Below are positions 1-8,672 of a DNA stretch of 64,000 nt, piece by piece. The notes beneath the pieces are model-generated. The model worked only from the letters and a program-made list of their open reading frames with translations. It did not search any database and was not told where the DNA came from. The first letter of the stretch is position 1, and every line of letters begins with the position of its first letter. Source of the stretch: CBDAPX01 sp965198725 (GTDB lineage Bacteria; Pseudomonadota; Alphaproteobacteria; Rhodobacterales; Rhodobacteraceae); NCBI GenBank assembly GCA_965198725.1, contig CBDAPX010000001.1, positions 2,356,001 to 2,420,000 on the forward strand. The letters run 5' to 3'. The translations under genes were made by a program, and so were the position numbers.

Positions 1-1
1 C

Positions 2-943
2 AGCGACCCGCAACCGGGTCCGCGTGACCTTTTGGTTGAAGTCCGCGGCGTTTCGGTCAATCCCGTCGATTTCAAGGTGCGCGCCAACCGCCCGCCGCCA
101 GAGGACGAACCCCGTATCTTGGGGTTTGATGCGGCCGGGGTTGTGCGCGAGGTTGGCAGCCAAGTGACCTCGTTCCAACCCGGTGACGAAGTGTTTTATG
201 CTGGCGAATTCACCCGGCCCGGCAGCAACGCGCAGCTTCAGGCTGTTGATGAGCGCCTTGTCGGCAAACGGCCCAGTTCGATGAGTTTTGCCGAGACAGC
301 AGGCCTGCCACTGACCTCGATCACCGCATGGGAAATGCTGTTTGACAGCTTTGGCATTCGCGAAGGCGAGGGGGCTGGAGAAGCTTTGCTGGTTATCGGT
401 GGTGCAGGCGGCGTGGGCTCGATCATGATCCAGCTAGCCAAAAAGCTGACCGGTCTGACCGTCGTGGCCACCGCATCGCGGCCAGACACAATCGAGTGGG
501 TCAAAAAAATGGGGGCCGACCACGTTGTCAACCACCGTAACCCGCTGAACGAGGAAATGGCGGCGCTTGGCATCGCGCCGAAATATGTCGCGGCGTTGAC
601 AGGGACCGAAGGCCATTGGGACGCGATCATTGAGATGATGAAACCCCGTGGTCATATTGGCATGATCGACGACCCGGCGGCCATCAACTGGCAGGCTTTG
701 AAAATGAAAGCGCTCAGCTTCAGCTGGGAGTTTATGTTTGCCCGCTCGATGTTTCAGGCCGACGACATGGAGGCCCAAGCCAAATTGTTGAACCTGGTTT
801 CTGAAATGGTGGAAGCCGGTGATTTGATCTCGACCGTGACCAAAAACATGGGCCCGATGACGGCGGATAGTCTGCGGGAAGCACTCAGTCATCAAAGTGG
901 CGGTGCCGCCATCGGTAAGACAGTTCTGGAAGGCATCAGCTGA
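2..943 (+). CDS. MDR-family zinc-type alcohol dehydrogenase / quinone oxidoreductase (5' partial)
   Basis: Medium-chain dehydrogenase/reductase that would reduce or oxidise a carbonyl or alcohol with NAD(P)H. The reading frame is open to the left edge of the window (residues SDPQPGPRDLLVEV precede the first internal TTG at 32), so the start lies outside. The N-terminal GroES-like fold carries the PVDFKVR and GFDAAGVV signatures. The Rossmann nucleotide site VIGGAGGVGS is near residue 130 of the visible part. The Cys/His ligands for structural and catalytic zinc are not evident, as in the quinone-oxidoreductase branch. A strong hairpin terminator follows at 957-990, so it ends its transcription unit. 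The substrate cannot be told from sequence. Confidence 0.85.
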   Translation, partial: SDPQPGPRDLLVEVRGVSVNPVDFKVRANRPPPEDEPRILGFDAAGVVREVGSQVTSFQPGDEVFYAGEFTRPGSNAQLQAVDERLVGKRPSSMSFAETAGLPLTSITAWEMLFDSFGIREGEGAGEALLVIGGAGGVGSIMIQLAKKLTGLTVVATASRPDTIEWVKKMGADHVVNHRNPLNEEMAALGIAPKYVAALTGTEGHWDAIIEMMKPRGHIGMIDDPAAINWQALKMKALSFSWEFMFARSMFQADDMEAQAKLLNLVSEMVEAGDLISTVTKNMGPMTADSLREALSHQSGGAAIGKTVLEGIS

Positions 944-956
944 TACCAAACGAACA

Positions 957-990
957 ATTGGGGCGCGGAGGACCGCGCCCCAATGCTTTT
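957..990 (+). terminator. Rho-independent terminator after the MDR gene
   Basis: A perfect 12-bp inverted repeat (arms 957-968 and 973-984, GC-rich, loop AGGA) is followed by GCTTTT. It lies 14 bp after the stop of the MDR gene and 18 bp before the next start. It probably separates the two dehydrogenase genes, although the T-tract is short. Confidence 0.7.
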
Positions 991-1007
991 GATGAGGGTG
1001 GGGTGCC

Positions 1008-1736
1008 ATGAACCGATTGGACGAAAAAGTCGCGCTGATCACAGGAGGTGCGGCAGGCCAAGGGGCAAAAGAAGCCGAGCTATTCGTCGCCGCCGGTGCC
1101 CGGGTCATCATCACCGACATAAACGCCGAACTGGGTCAGGAAACCGCAAAAACACTTGGCGCGGCGTGTGAGTTCATACAGCACGACGTTGCATCCGAAG
1201 CGGCCTGGGGCGACGTGCTGCAGAGTATTGAGAGCCGGTATGAAAGGCTCGATGTGCTCGTCAACAACGCAGGCATTTTCAGGGTTCTTTCGCTGGAAGA
1301 GACCTCGCTTGATGCATGGAACCAAACCGTTGCGATCAACCAGACCGGGGTTTTCCTCGGGATGCAGGCCGCCGCGCCCTTAATGCGCAAGAACAGGGCC
1401 GGTAGCATCATCAACATTTCTTCGGTTGCGGGACTTTGGGGGGCCAAGGCGCATGCCTATTGTGCCACCAAGTGGGCCGTGCGGGGGATGTCCAAGTCCG
1501 CAGCGAACGAACTTGGACCCTATGGTATCCGGGTGAATTCCGTGCATCCGGGGTTCATCGATACGCCCATGCTGACAGAGCATGGCGTTTCGCTGGATGA
1601 TCTGGCGGCTCAAGTGCCGCTCGGGCGTCTGTCCAGCGTGGAAGAAGTCGCAAAACTTGTTTTGTTTTTGGCGTCGGACGACGCCAGCTATTGCTCTGGT
1701 CAAGAATTCACGGTCGACGGCGGTTTACGCGCTTAA
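1008..1736 (+). CDS. SDR-family NAD(P)-dependent oxidoreductase
   Basis: Classical short-chain dehydrogenase of 242 aa, a normal length for the family. It has the cofactor-binding TGGAAGQG motif near residue 13, NNAG near residue 86, the catalytic serine in INISSVAG, the YCATK catalytic Tyr/Lys pair near residue 150, and a C-terminal GG substrate-loop region. It resembles glucose/3-alpha-hydroxysteroid type SDRs, but the substrate is not predictable. The ATG at 1008 is preceded by a purine-rich GAGGGTGGGG. A hairpin-plus-T-tract terminator overlaps its stop codon, so it appears to be monocistronic. Confidence 0.88.
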   Translation: MNRLDEKVALITGGAAGQGAKEAELFVAAGARVIITDINAELGQETAKTLGAACEFIQHDVASEAAWGDVLQSIESRYERLDVLVNNAGIFRVLSLEETSLDAWNQTVAINQTGVFLGMQAAAPLMRKNRAGSIINISSVAGLWGAKAHAYCATKWAVRGMSKSAANELGPYGIRVNSVHPGFIDTPMLTEHGVSLDDLAAQVPLGRLSSVEEVAKLVLFLASDDASYCSGQEFTVDGGLRA

Positions 1737-1754
1737 AACTGCGCGTTCTTTTTT
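1727..1754 (+). terminator. Rho-independent terminator overlapping the SDR stop
   Basis: The stem ACGCGC (1727-1732) pairs with GCGCGT (1741-1746) around an 8-nt loop that includes the stop codon region, followed by TCTTTTTT. This is the best intrinsic-terminator signature in the window. A second inverted repeat (TGGCTCT/AGAGCCA, 1813-1833) lies between this and the convergent gene but has no T-tract. Confidence 0.75.
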
Positions 1755-1853
1755 GAATGACCAAGTGCGCAAGGCCATTTGGCCCGGGTTTTGCAATCGG
1801 ACGCTCGCTTTGTGGCTCTTTTAAACAGAGCCAGAGCAGTCAGGTACAGCTGC

Positions 1854-3014
1854 CTAGACAAAGGCCGCATCAAGCGCCTTTGTGTTCACGCCAAGCCCCG
1901 GTGCATCTGACAAAGTGACCACACCTTCGTTTAGCGGAAGGTCGAAAACGTCATCCCGAAAGGTGTTTTCGTTGGCATCGCATTCAAGCATGCCGGGGCC
2001 ACCCGCCGCCGCCAAAAGATGTGCCGATGCTGCAAGGGCCACGCCACCGCCAAGCGAATGCGGGCAATAGCTGAGCCCAGCCGCCACAATGGCACGCGCC
2101 AAGGGCGTACATTCTGTAAACCCACCCCATTTGGCGATGTCCGGCTGAACCACGTCCAGCCATTTGCGTGCGGTTACCGCCGCGTATTCTTCCGCCGTCA
2201 GAAAGTTCTCACCGCCGGCAATTGGTATTCTGCTCAATTGCTTTAAAGCCACCCAATGTGCTTCGGCCTCGTCAACCGCCATTGGCTCTTCTATCCAGAG
2301 CGGCTTGAACGGTGCGATCCAAGCCACGGCATCATGCGCCTGTTTCACCGTCCACCCCTGATTGGCATCCACCAGAAAAGCCTCATCCGGTCCAATGCTC
2401 TCTGCAACAGCGCGGACGTTTTTGCGGTCGATGGCGTCCCCAAACCCGACTTTTATCTTGAATTTCCGGTGCCCGCGCTGGCGCGCTGCCGACACTGTGT
2501 CAAGGACCCGGTCCGGGTTGATCCCGCTGGCATAAGCGGGAACCGCGTTCCGGTTTGAACCCAGCAAGGCATAAAGCGGAAGGCCCGCGCGCTGGGCGAC
2601 CATATCCCAAATTGCGATATCGATTCCTGCGATAATCTGAGCAATTGGCCCCGGTTCGCCGGTTTGCAGGCGCAGGATGTGGAGCATTTCGGTCATGGCC
2701 GCGAAACAGCTTTGCGGCGACGCAAATGCCCGGCCTGCGAGCCTTGGCGCGAGTTCGGTCTCTATAAGCTTATGGCGGTGGGAGGCACCACACACCGGAA
2801 AGTTGCACCAAACCTCGCCATAGCCCTGTACGCCATTGTCGTCGGTGGCGCGGACCACAAGCGTCGGGCGGTCCTGCATGATACCGAACGACGTACGGAC
2901 AGGCGTTGATATCTTTGTCCGGACCAACGCGGCCTCAACCCTCGCCAGCCGGAAGGACATGTTGATTTTCGGTGCCTCCGCGGCCTTCAGTCCTCTGGCC
3001 TGATCAACCGCCAT
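1854..3014 (-). CDS. Enolase-superfamily (mandelate racemase/muconate lactonizing) enzyme
   Basis: Member of the MR/MLE subgroup, which abstracts a proton alpha to a carboxylate using Mg2+ (dehydratase, racemase or cycloisomerase). About 386 aa. The N-terminal capping domain is followed by a TIM barrel with KIKVG (catalytic KxK), VDANQGW, WIEEP and AGGEN (the three Mg ligands), and CPHSLGGG (the His base end of the barrel). The start at 3014 is chosen because GGAGG lies 6 nt upstream of this ATG; ATGs at 3020 and 2960 are alternatives. It overlaps the upstream GMC gene, so it is translationally coupled. With BKACE and GMC genes in one operon it probably acts on a hydroxy- or sugar-acid intermediate. 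Exact substrate unknown. Confidence 0.85.
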   Translation of the reverse strand: MAVDQARGLKAAEAPKINMSFRLARVEAALVRTKISTPVRTSFGIMQDRPTLVVRATDDNGVQGYGEVWCNFPVCGASHRHKLIETELAPRLAGRAFASPQSCFAAMTEMLHILRLQTGEPGPIAQIIAGIDIAIWDMVAQRAGLPLYALLGSNRNAVPAYASGINPDRVLDTVSAARQRGHRKFKIKVGFGDAIDRKNVRAVAESIGPDEAFLVDANQGWTVKQAHDAVAWIAPFKPLWIEEPMAVDEAEAHWVALKQLSRIPIAGGENFLTAEEYAAVTARKWLDVVQPDIAKWGGFTECTPLARAIVAAGLSYCPHSLGGGVALAASAHLLAAAGGPGMLECDANENTFRDDVFDLPLNEGVVTLSDAPGLGVNTKALDAAFV

Positions 3015-4608
3015 GGGCATCCTCCAGGATCATGTCACTGGCTTTCTCGCCGATCATGATGGCCCCGGCATTCGTATTGCCCGAAACAATTTCCGGCATG
3101 ATCGAACAATCAGCGACCCGCAGCCGCCTGATGCCGTTAACGCGTAATCGGTGGTCTACCACGGCTGTTTTATCGGAGCCCATCTTGCAGGTGCCGGTCG
3201 GGTGGTAGACGGTTGTCGAGTTTTCCCTGATCCAGTCCAGAACCGCAGCATCATCTTCCATATTCAGCGCGGCTGGCGGGCGGAACTCTTCGCTGATCTC
3301 GGCTGATAGTGGGGCATGGCGGGCGATCCGCCGCGAAATCCGCACCCCTTCGATGGCCTTTTTCTGATCGCTCTGCGTCGCAAGGTAATTCGGCACGATA
3401 TGGGGATGATCGAGCGCATTGGCGCTGCGCAATCTCACTTCGCCGGTGCTTTCCGGTCTCAAGACGCAAACCGTCGCCGTGAAGGCGGAAAACGGGTGCA
3501 CACCCTCGGCGGGACTGTTGGCCGACCAGGGGTTGATATGGAATTGAATGTCAGGCCGATCAAGCGCTTCTGACGTCCTCAGAAAGCCATAGGCCATGCT
3601 TGCGCCCATGGTCATCGGTCCAGACCGTTTGAGCGCGTATTGCAAAGCCACCGTGGCTTGGCTGACCACGCCACGCACGGCGTCATTTACAGTCGGATTT
3701 TTGGTCTTGAATGCGGTGCGCGCCTGCAGGTGGTCTTGCAGATTTTTGCCGACCCCGGGCAGGTGGTGAACACTATCGAAGCCTCTGGCTTTCAACTCTG
3801 CGCCGTCGCCAATGCCCGACAGCATCAGCAGATGAGGAGACCCCACCGCGCCGCCAGATACGATCACCTCTCGTGCAGCTTTCAGCTCTCGTACGTCACC
3901 GCCCGGGAAAATCAGGCGCACGCCTTGCGCGGCACCTTCAGATATCAGGACCTTTGAAACATGTGCATTCGTAATGATGCGCAAGTTCTTTCGGGAACGG
4001 GCCGGGTTCAGGAAGCCAACGGCCGTGCTGGACCGGCGCCCGCGCCGCGTGGTGAGTTGAAAAAAGCCGACACCTTCTTGGCTCTTGCCATTGTAGTCGG
4101 GGTTTTCGGGATACCCCGCAGCCTTGGCCGCCGCGATCCAGGCGTCGCAGATTGGATGCTGAAAAACGGGATCGCTGACAGACAGTGGACCGCCCGTCCC
4201 GTGATAATCATCGGCCCCGCGTTCGTTGTCCTCTGATTTCTTGAAATAGGGCAGGACGTCATCCCACCCCCAGCCGATATTCCCCAGCTCTGCCCATCGA
4301 TCATAATCCTGCTGTTGACCGCGCACATAGAGCAAGCCATTGAGAGCGGAACTTCCACCCAGAACCTTGCCACGTGGCCAAGGCACTTCTTGGCCCTTCA
4401 ATTCGGGGCAGGGGTCGGTTTTATAGCACCAGTCATATGCTGGGTTCATCATCGTCTTGAAGTAACCGACCGGCACGTGGATCCACGGGTAAAGATCGCG
4501 CTTACCCGCCTCGATCAGGACGACCTTGTTGCGCGGATCTTCACTCAGACGGTTTGCCAGAACACAACCAGCCGATCCGGCGCCTACGATGATGTAATCT
4601 GCATCCAT
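3004..4608 (-). CDS. GMC-family FAD oxidoreductase (choline dehydrogenase-like)
   Basis: Flavoprotein alcohol dehydrogenase/oxidase of 534 aa. The N-terminal FAD dinucleotide motif is IIVGAGSAGCVLANRL. GMC signature 1 includes GGSSALNGLLYVRG near residue 84, and signature 2 includes SGGAVGSPHLLMLSGIG near residue 250. The C-terminal active site has His in YHPTGTCKMG and Asn in NTNAGA. It is like BetA/alkJ-type enzymes that oxidise a primary alcohol to an aldehyde or acid. It is the middle gene of a three-gene minus-strand operon (BKACE, GMC, MR). Substrate unassigned. Confidence 0.9.
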   Translation of the reverse strand: MDADYIIVGAGSAGCVLANRLSEDPRNKVVLIEAGKRDLYPWIHVPVGYFKTMMNPAYDWCYKTDPCPELKGQEVPWPRGKVLGGSSALNGLLYVRGQQQDYDRWAELGNIGWGWDDVLPYFKKSEDNERGADDYHGTGGPLSVSDPVFQHPICDAWIAAAKAAGYPENPDYNGKSQEGVGFFQLTTRRGRRSSTAVGFLNPARSRKNLRIITNAHVSKVLISEGAAQGVRLIFPGGDVRELKAAREVIVSGGAVGSPHLLMLSGIGDGAELKARGFDSVHHLPGVGKNLQDHLQARTAFKTKNPTVNDAVRGVVSQATVALQYALKRSGPMTMGASMAYGFLRTSEALDRPDIQFHINPWSANSPAEGVHPFSAFTATVCVLRPESTGEVRLRSANALDHPHIVPNYLATQSDQKKAIEGVRISRRIARHAPLSAEISEEFRPPAALNMEDDAAVLDWIRENSTTVYHPTGTCKMGSDKTAVVDHRLRVNGIRRLRVADCSIMPEIVSGNTNAGAIMIGEKASDMILEDAHGG

Positions 4609-4689
4609 ACCTTTTTTTTGGCCTTGTTCAGAGCTTCCAAAAGGCCCCGTGCCTCACAGAAGATTGCGGCAGGGGACAAGCGTGTCATT

Positions 4690-5571
4690 CTAAAGCGGTT
4701 TGAGGCCCAGCATCTCGCGCGCCTCGGCGGGCGTTGCCATCGTGCCGCCCAGCTTGTCGACAATATCAATGCTCTTTTCGACTAGCTGCGCATTGCTTTG
4801 GGCCAGTTCGCCCTTGGCGATGTATACGGTGTCTTCCATCCCGATGCGGACGTGGCCGCCCATCAGATAGGACAGTGCCAGCATGGGGAAGGCCATCCGG
4901 CCAATACCGAAGGCTGCCCAAACACACTCGTCTGGCAGTTGCGAAATTAGATAGGCAAGCGTTTGCGGGTTGGCCGCAGCGCCAAAATTGATCCCCATCA
5001 CAAACTGAAACATCACCGGCGGTTTCAGTATACCGCGCTTGATGAAATCCTTGGCCATGTTGAGGTCACCGGAATCGAAGATTTCGATCTCGGGTTTGGT
5101 GCCTGCCTCATTTACAATCTCGGCCATGACCTCCAGCGTGGGAGGTGTATTGATCACCGTCCACGTTTTGTTGACCATCGTGTTAAAGTCCAGCGTGCAG
5201 ATCTCTGGCTTCAGCTCTTTGACATGGGCGGCACGCAGGGCGGGGTGGGCCAGCGTTGTGCCGGGTCCTGCAACTTTTGGCTCGTCTTCGCTTGGCACAA
5301 ATCGCTGCCCTTCGCCGGTGGTCAGATTGATAATGATGTCCGAGCCTGCGTCGCGGATCCGATCCACGACTTCGCGGTAAAGGTTTATGTCCATAGACCC
5401 CTTTGCCGTTTCAGGATCGCGCACGTGCATATGGGCAATCGCAGCGCCCGCTTTGCCTGCTTCGATCGCGGCATGTGCGATTTGCTCTGGCGTCACCGGC
5501 AGATTTTCGTTTTGCGAAGGCATGGTCCCGTTTCCGGTAACAGCGCATGTCAGAATGGTTTTCTTGTCCAT
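4690..5571 (-). CDS. BKACE-family beta-keto acid cleavage enzyme (DUF849)
   Basis: The family condenses a beta-keto acid with acetyl-CoA and cleaves it to acetoacetate plus a new CoA ester, using Zn2+. Known members act on 3-keto-5-aminohexanoate or dehydrocarnitine. The 293-aa protein has the N-terminal CAVTGNG motif, the zinc ligand pair in AHMHVRDP near residue 46, NLTTGEG, and the GHVRIGMED motif near residue 235 with the third ligand. It is first in the operon with GMC oxidoreductase and MR-type enzyme, suggesting alcohol oxidation to a keto acid that is then cleaved. The order of reactions is inference. Confidence 0.88.
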   Translation of the reverse strand: MDKKTILTCAVTGNGTMPSQNENLPVTPEQIAHAAIEAGKAGAAIAHMHVRDPETAKGSMDINLYREVVDRIRDAGSDIIINLTTGEGQRFVPSEDEPKVAGPGTTLAHPALRAAHVKELKPEICTLDFNTMVNKTWTVINTPPTLEVMAEIVNEAGTKPEIEIFDSGDLNMAKDFIKRGILKPPVMFQFVMGINFGAAANPQTLAYLISQLPDECVWAAFGIGRMAFPMLALSYLMGGHVRIGMEDTVYIAKGELAQSNAQLVEKSIDIVDKLGGTMATPAEAREMLGLKPL

Positions 5572-5854
5572 CGGACGGTCCCTTTCAAAGTCGCCGGTTG
5601 GCTTTTTGCCTGTCCTCTGCCCATGACGGACACCACGATTTCTCAGAAGCCGAAGCTATGCCAGGGTCAATTCTTCCCTCAGAGAAATCAACTTCATCGC
5701 GTTAGGGGTCTAGAACTATGAACCTTTGTGGCATACAACTGGCGCATCAGCAAGTGGCAACATGTTTGAAAGCCGTGGTGCTTACGCGGTCCCTTTGATC
5801 GGACAGGTAATAGCCACCTGCGGCGCAGTCGAAACAAGGGAACGAGGCACGCAC

Positions 5855-6619
5855 ATGACAACGCAGGATTTAATTGGCCGGAAGGCGCTGGTCACCGGTG
5901 GCGCATCCGGTATTGGTCTGGCAACGGTGACCATGTTGGCGGAAAGAGGCGCGACGGTGGCCATCAATCATTTGGAAAATGACCGCGCAGGGGCCGAACA
6001 GGTTGAAAGGCTCACCGCAGCCGGATTTGACGTGATTTCTGCACCCGGCAATGTCGCTCAGCCAGGTACGGCTGAAACGATGGTCGAAACAGCAATCTCT
6101 GAGATGGGCGGGTTGGATTATCTGGTAAACAACGCTGGCATCTCTGGCACCAAAGACCCGATCCCGCCTTCTGATCTCGATGGGATCACTGAAGACCTGT
6201 GGCAAGCTCTGGTGACGACCAACCTCATCAGCGTCTTTCGCATATCAAAGGCTGCATCACCTTCGCTTAGGGCGTCAAATGGGGCGATCGTGAATACGGC
6301 GAGTACGTCAGGCGTCGGGCTGCAGGGCAGCAGCACGCCTTACGCAGCCACCAAGTCGGGCGTTGTCAGCGTCACCCGTTCACTGGCAAGGGGGCTTGCC
6401 CCCGACGTTCGGGTCAACGCCGTAGCGCCCGGGCAGGTCGCCACGCCTTGGACGGCCGATTGGCCCCAGGAACGAAAACAAGTCGCGCTTGATAAGTCGT
6501 TGATAAAGCGCCACGTTCAGCCCGAAGATGTCGCGGAACTCATTACTTTCTTACTCACCGGTGCTGCGATGATTACAGGGCAGACCATTGTCATTGATGG
6601 TGGCATGACGGTCTCCTGA
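5855..6619 (+). CDS. SDR-family oxidoreductase
   Basis: Short-chain dehydrogenase of about 254 aa with TGGASGIG (cofactor loop), NNAG, the catalytic Ser in NTASTSG, YAATK (Tyr/Lys pair) and the C-terminal TGQTIVIDGG typical of 3-oxoacyl-ACP reductase-like SDRs. The ATG at 5855 is preferred over the open frame extending upstream because homology begins at MTTQDLIG and AAGGGA lies upstream. It is divergent from the BKACE operon across a 283-bp spacer (5572-5854) that presumably holds both promoters. Its substrate may belong to the same catabolic pathway. Confidence 0.85.
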   Translation: MTTQDLIGRKALVTGGASGIGLATVTMLAERGATVAINHLENDRAGAEQVERLTAAGFDVISAPGNVAQPGTAETMVETAISEMGGLDYLVNNAGISGTKDPIPPSDLDGITEDLWQALVTTNLISVFRISKAASPSLRASNGAIVNTASTSGVGLQGSSTPYAATKSGVVSVTRSLARGLAPDVRVNAVAPGQVATPWTADWPQERKQVALDKSLIKRHVQPEDVAELITFLLTGAAMITGQTIVIDGGMTVS

Positions 6620-6974
6620 AATCCGACCTGTGGATCTGAATGGCGAATTTGTCCCGACATTTGCGTCGAGATTCATCAAGCGAAGGGTTTGCAATTCTGG
6701 GGGCGCCTTACGCGGACTCAAACGGAGACCGGCGACTTGTGTTAAGCCGGCCGAGGCACAGCTACGGCGTTGCGGAAGATTGTTGTTGCGTTGGGGCGTA
6801 CCAAGTTTGGATATGCACTAGGCGATGCTGTAAATGAACCGGGCGGGTTAGGGGGCATACGACAAAGCCCTTTTCATCCGCCCTGCAATCGCGATGCCCG
6901 ATGTGCTCTGCCCGGACACCATGTGTCAATTACTGTAAGCGCCCGCGAGGCGGCTGATCTGATCCCGGCCCGGA
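6620..6974. other. 355-bp intergenic region without a supported gene
   Basis: This lies between convergent genes. Short open frames here have no recognisable similarity, no good ribosome site and lie in overlapping frames, so no gene is called. The only structure is an inverted repeat CTGATCC/GGATCAG (6959-6965 and 6972-6978) that overlaps the stop of the D-lactate dehydrogenase gene. It lacks a T-tract on either strand. Confidence 0.5.
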
Positions 6975-8672
6975 TCAGGCAACCATATCCTCTGCATAGT
7001 TGCGGGCCTTGGACATTTTGCCGATCCCCGGGTTGAAAGAGTTGGTCGGGTCACAGCGTTTGTAATGAGCGGCGAGATCGGGTTTGGCAGGGTAAAGATG
7101 CCCGACATTATGCTCCGCCGGGTATTCCGCGCCGCGCTGGTCGAGGATTTCCAGCATCTTGGCCTTGATGGCCTTTGCGTCCGCCCCTTTTTTGACGATG
7201 TAATCCTGGTGCATCACGTGACACATCAGGTGACCGTAAAAGACCTTTCCAACCAATTGATCGGTGATCTCTGGCGGCAGGGTTTCAAACCAGTCCCGGT
7301 CGTTTCGGCGCAGCGCGATGTCGAGGGCCAGAATGTCTTCGACGTCATCGGCATGCACATGCCCGTATCGTACCGCCGCACCAGCGGCCGCGAAACGGTG
7401 CAGCCCGGCCACTTTCGCCTCGCGAGGGGTGCAGACCTGACAGGCCGCATCGCGCCCCGCAAAGAACTCGGGCAGGAATGCTGCGGCCTCTTCGATACCG
7501 CCATCATGCATTTTCAGGATCAGGTGATGTTCATAGCGGTCCCGATAGTCGCGCAAAAACTGGGGCAAGTGCTCCGGCCAAAGGCGCGACACAAGTTGCA
7601 TCAACTTGTCGGTAAAGCCGCGGGTGGCCGCAAACTTGTTCAGACGCGCATCTGCGGCCCCTTTGAGGGCAAAGAACATCGGCAGCCGATCACTGCCCGG
7701 CTTGTCGATCATCACCAGCGTGTCCTTGCCATAGGTCGCCGCGATGTCAAAGCATTCGCGATGCACATATTCGGCCGAGACGGGCAGGGTCTCAAACTCT
7801 GTCAGGATGTGGCGTCGCAGCTTGGTCAAATCGTCGGGATCGTTGGTGCCGATGTAAAAAACCTGTTCGCGGTCATAAGTGGGAAAGGTGTCGAGCCGGA
7901 CGGCGAACACCATCAATTTGCCCGCGCATCCCGAAACCTCGTAAAGCAGCCGATCGTCATTGTTGTATCGGGATGCTGTTTCGGCCTCTACATCGCGCAG
8001 GATCGTAGTGTAATCGGTGTCCGACGCATTGCGCCCCTCTGGCGCTGGGCTGTTTTTGTCAAAATCCCCTTTGTCGAGGCGCGACAGGATCTCTTCCGGC
8101 GTTTCGCCCAGGTCAATGCCCAGGTGGTTGACCAGTTTGAGGTCTCCGTTTGCCGTGATCTGGGCAAACAAGGCCAGTTCGGTATAGCTTGGGCCACGCT
8201 CGCACAACGAACCCCCGGAATTATTGCAAACACCGCCGGTGATCGACGCCCCGATACCGGAAGATCCGATCACCGAATGCGGTGTCCGGCCCAGCGGGCG
8301 CAGCTGGCGTTCCAATTCGAACAGGGTGGATGCCGGAAAGCTGAGCACCTGTTTGCCATCTTGCAGCAGGTGCAGATCGTCCATGCGGCTGACATTGATC
8401 AAAATCACATCACGCTCATAGCCACCCTTGGGGGTCGATCCTTCGGTCAGGCCGGTGTTCGAGGCTTGGACAACCACGATCTTGTCTGCGGCATGACAGG
8501 CCTCAAGCACCCGCCATTGCTCGACAAGGCTGCCCGGGCGAACAACGCACAATGCCGCCCCTTCGCCAGAGCGAAAGCCGCGACGGAACCGTTCAGTGGC
8601 GCGGTGATCCGTCAGAACATGACGTTTGCCAACAATCGCGCGAAACCGGGTGATCAGGTCATCATTTGTCAT
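6975..8672 (-). CDS. dld: Quinone-dependent D-lactate dehydrogenase
   Basis: Membrane-associated FAD flavoprotein oxidising D-lactate to pyruvate and passing electrons to quinone. At 565 aa it matches E. coli-type Dld (about 570 aa). It has an N-terminal PCMH-type FAD domain with QASNTGLTEGSTP and GSSGIGASITGG, the NNSGGSLCERGPSY segment, then the Dld membrane-binding/cap domain and a C-terminal NVGHLY...NSFNPGIGK region. The start overlaps the lldD stop by 4 bp (ATGA), so it is the last gene of the lactate operon. No membrane helices are expected. The paired L- and D-specific enzymes let the cell use both isomers. Confidence 0.93.
   Translation of the reverse strand: MTNDDLITRFRAIVGKRHVLTDHRATERFRRGFRSGEGAALCVVRPGSLVEQWRVLEACHAADKIVVVQASNTGLTEGSTPKGGYERDVILINVSRMDDLHLLQDGKQVLSFPASTLFELERQLRPLGRTPHSVIGSSGIGASITGGVCNNSGGSLCERGPSYTELALFAQITANGDLKLVNHLGIDLGETPEEILSRLDKGDFDKNSPAPEGRNASDTDYTTILRDVEAETASRYNNDDRLLYEVSGCAGKLMVFAVRLDTFPTYDREQVFYIGTNDPDDLTKLRRHILTEFETLPVSAEYVHRECFDIAATYGKDTLVMIDKPGSDRLPMFFALKGAADARLNKFAATRGFTDKLMQLVSRLWPEHLPQFLRDYRDRYEHHLILKMHDGGIEEAAAFLPEFFAGRDAACQVCTPREAKVAGLHRFAAAGAAVRYGHVHADDVEDILALDIALRRNDRDWFETLPPEITDQLVGKVFYGHLMCHVMHQDYIVKKGADAKAIKAKMLEILDQRGAEYPAEHNVGHLYPAKPDLAAHYKRCDPTNSFNPGIGKMSKARNYAEDMVA

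Noticed and set aside
6959..6978. Inverted repeat at the end of dld as terminator
   Set aside because: Stem is only 7 bp, overlaps the stop codon and lacks a T-tract on either strand.
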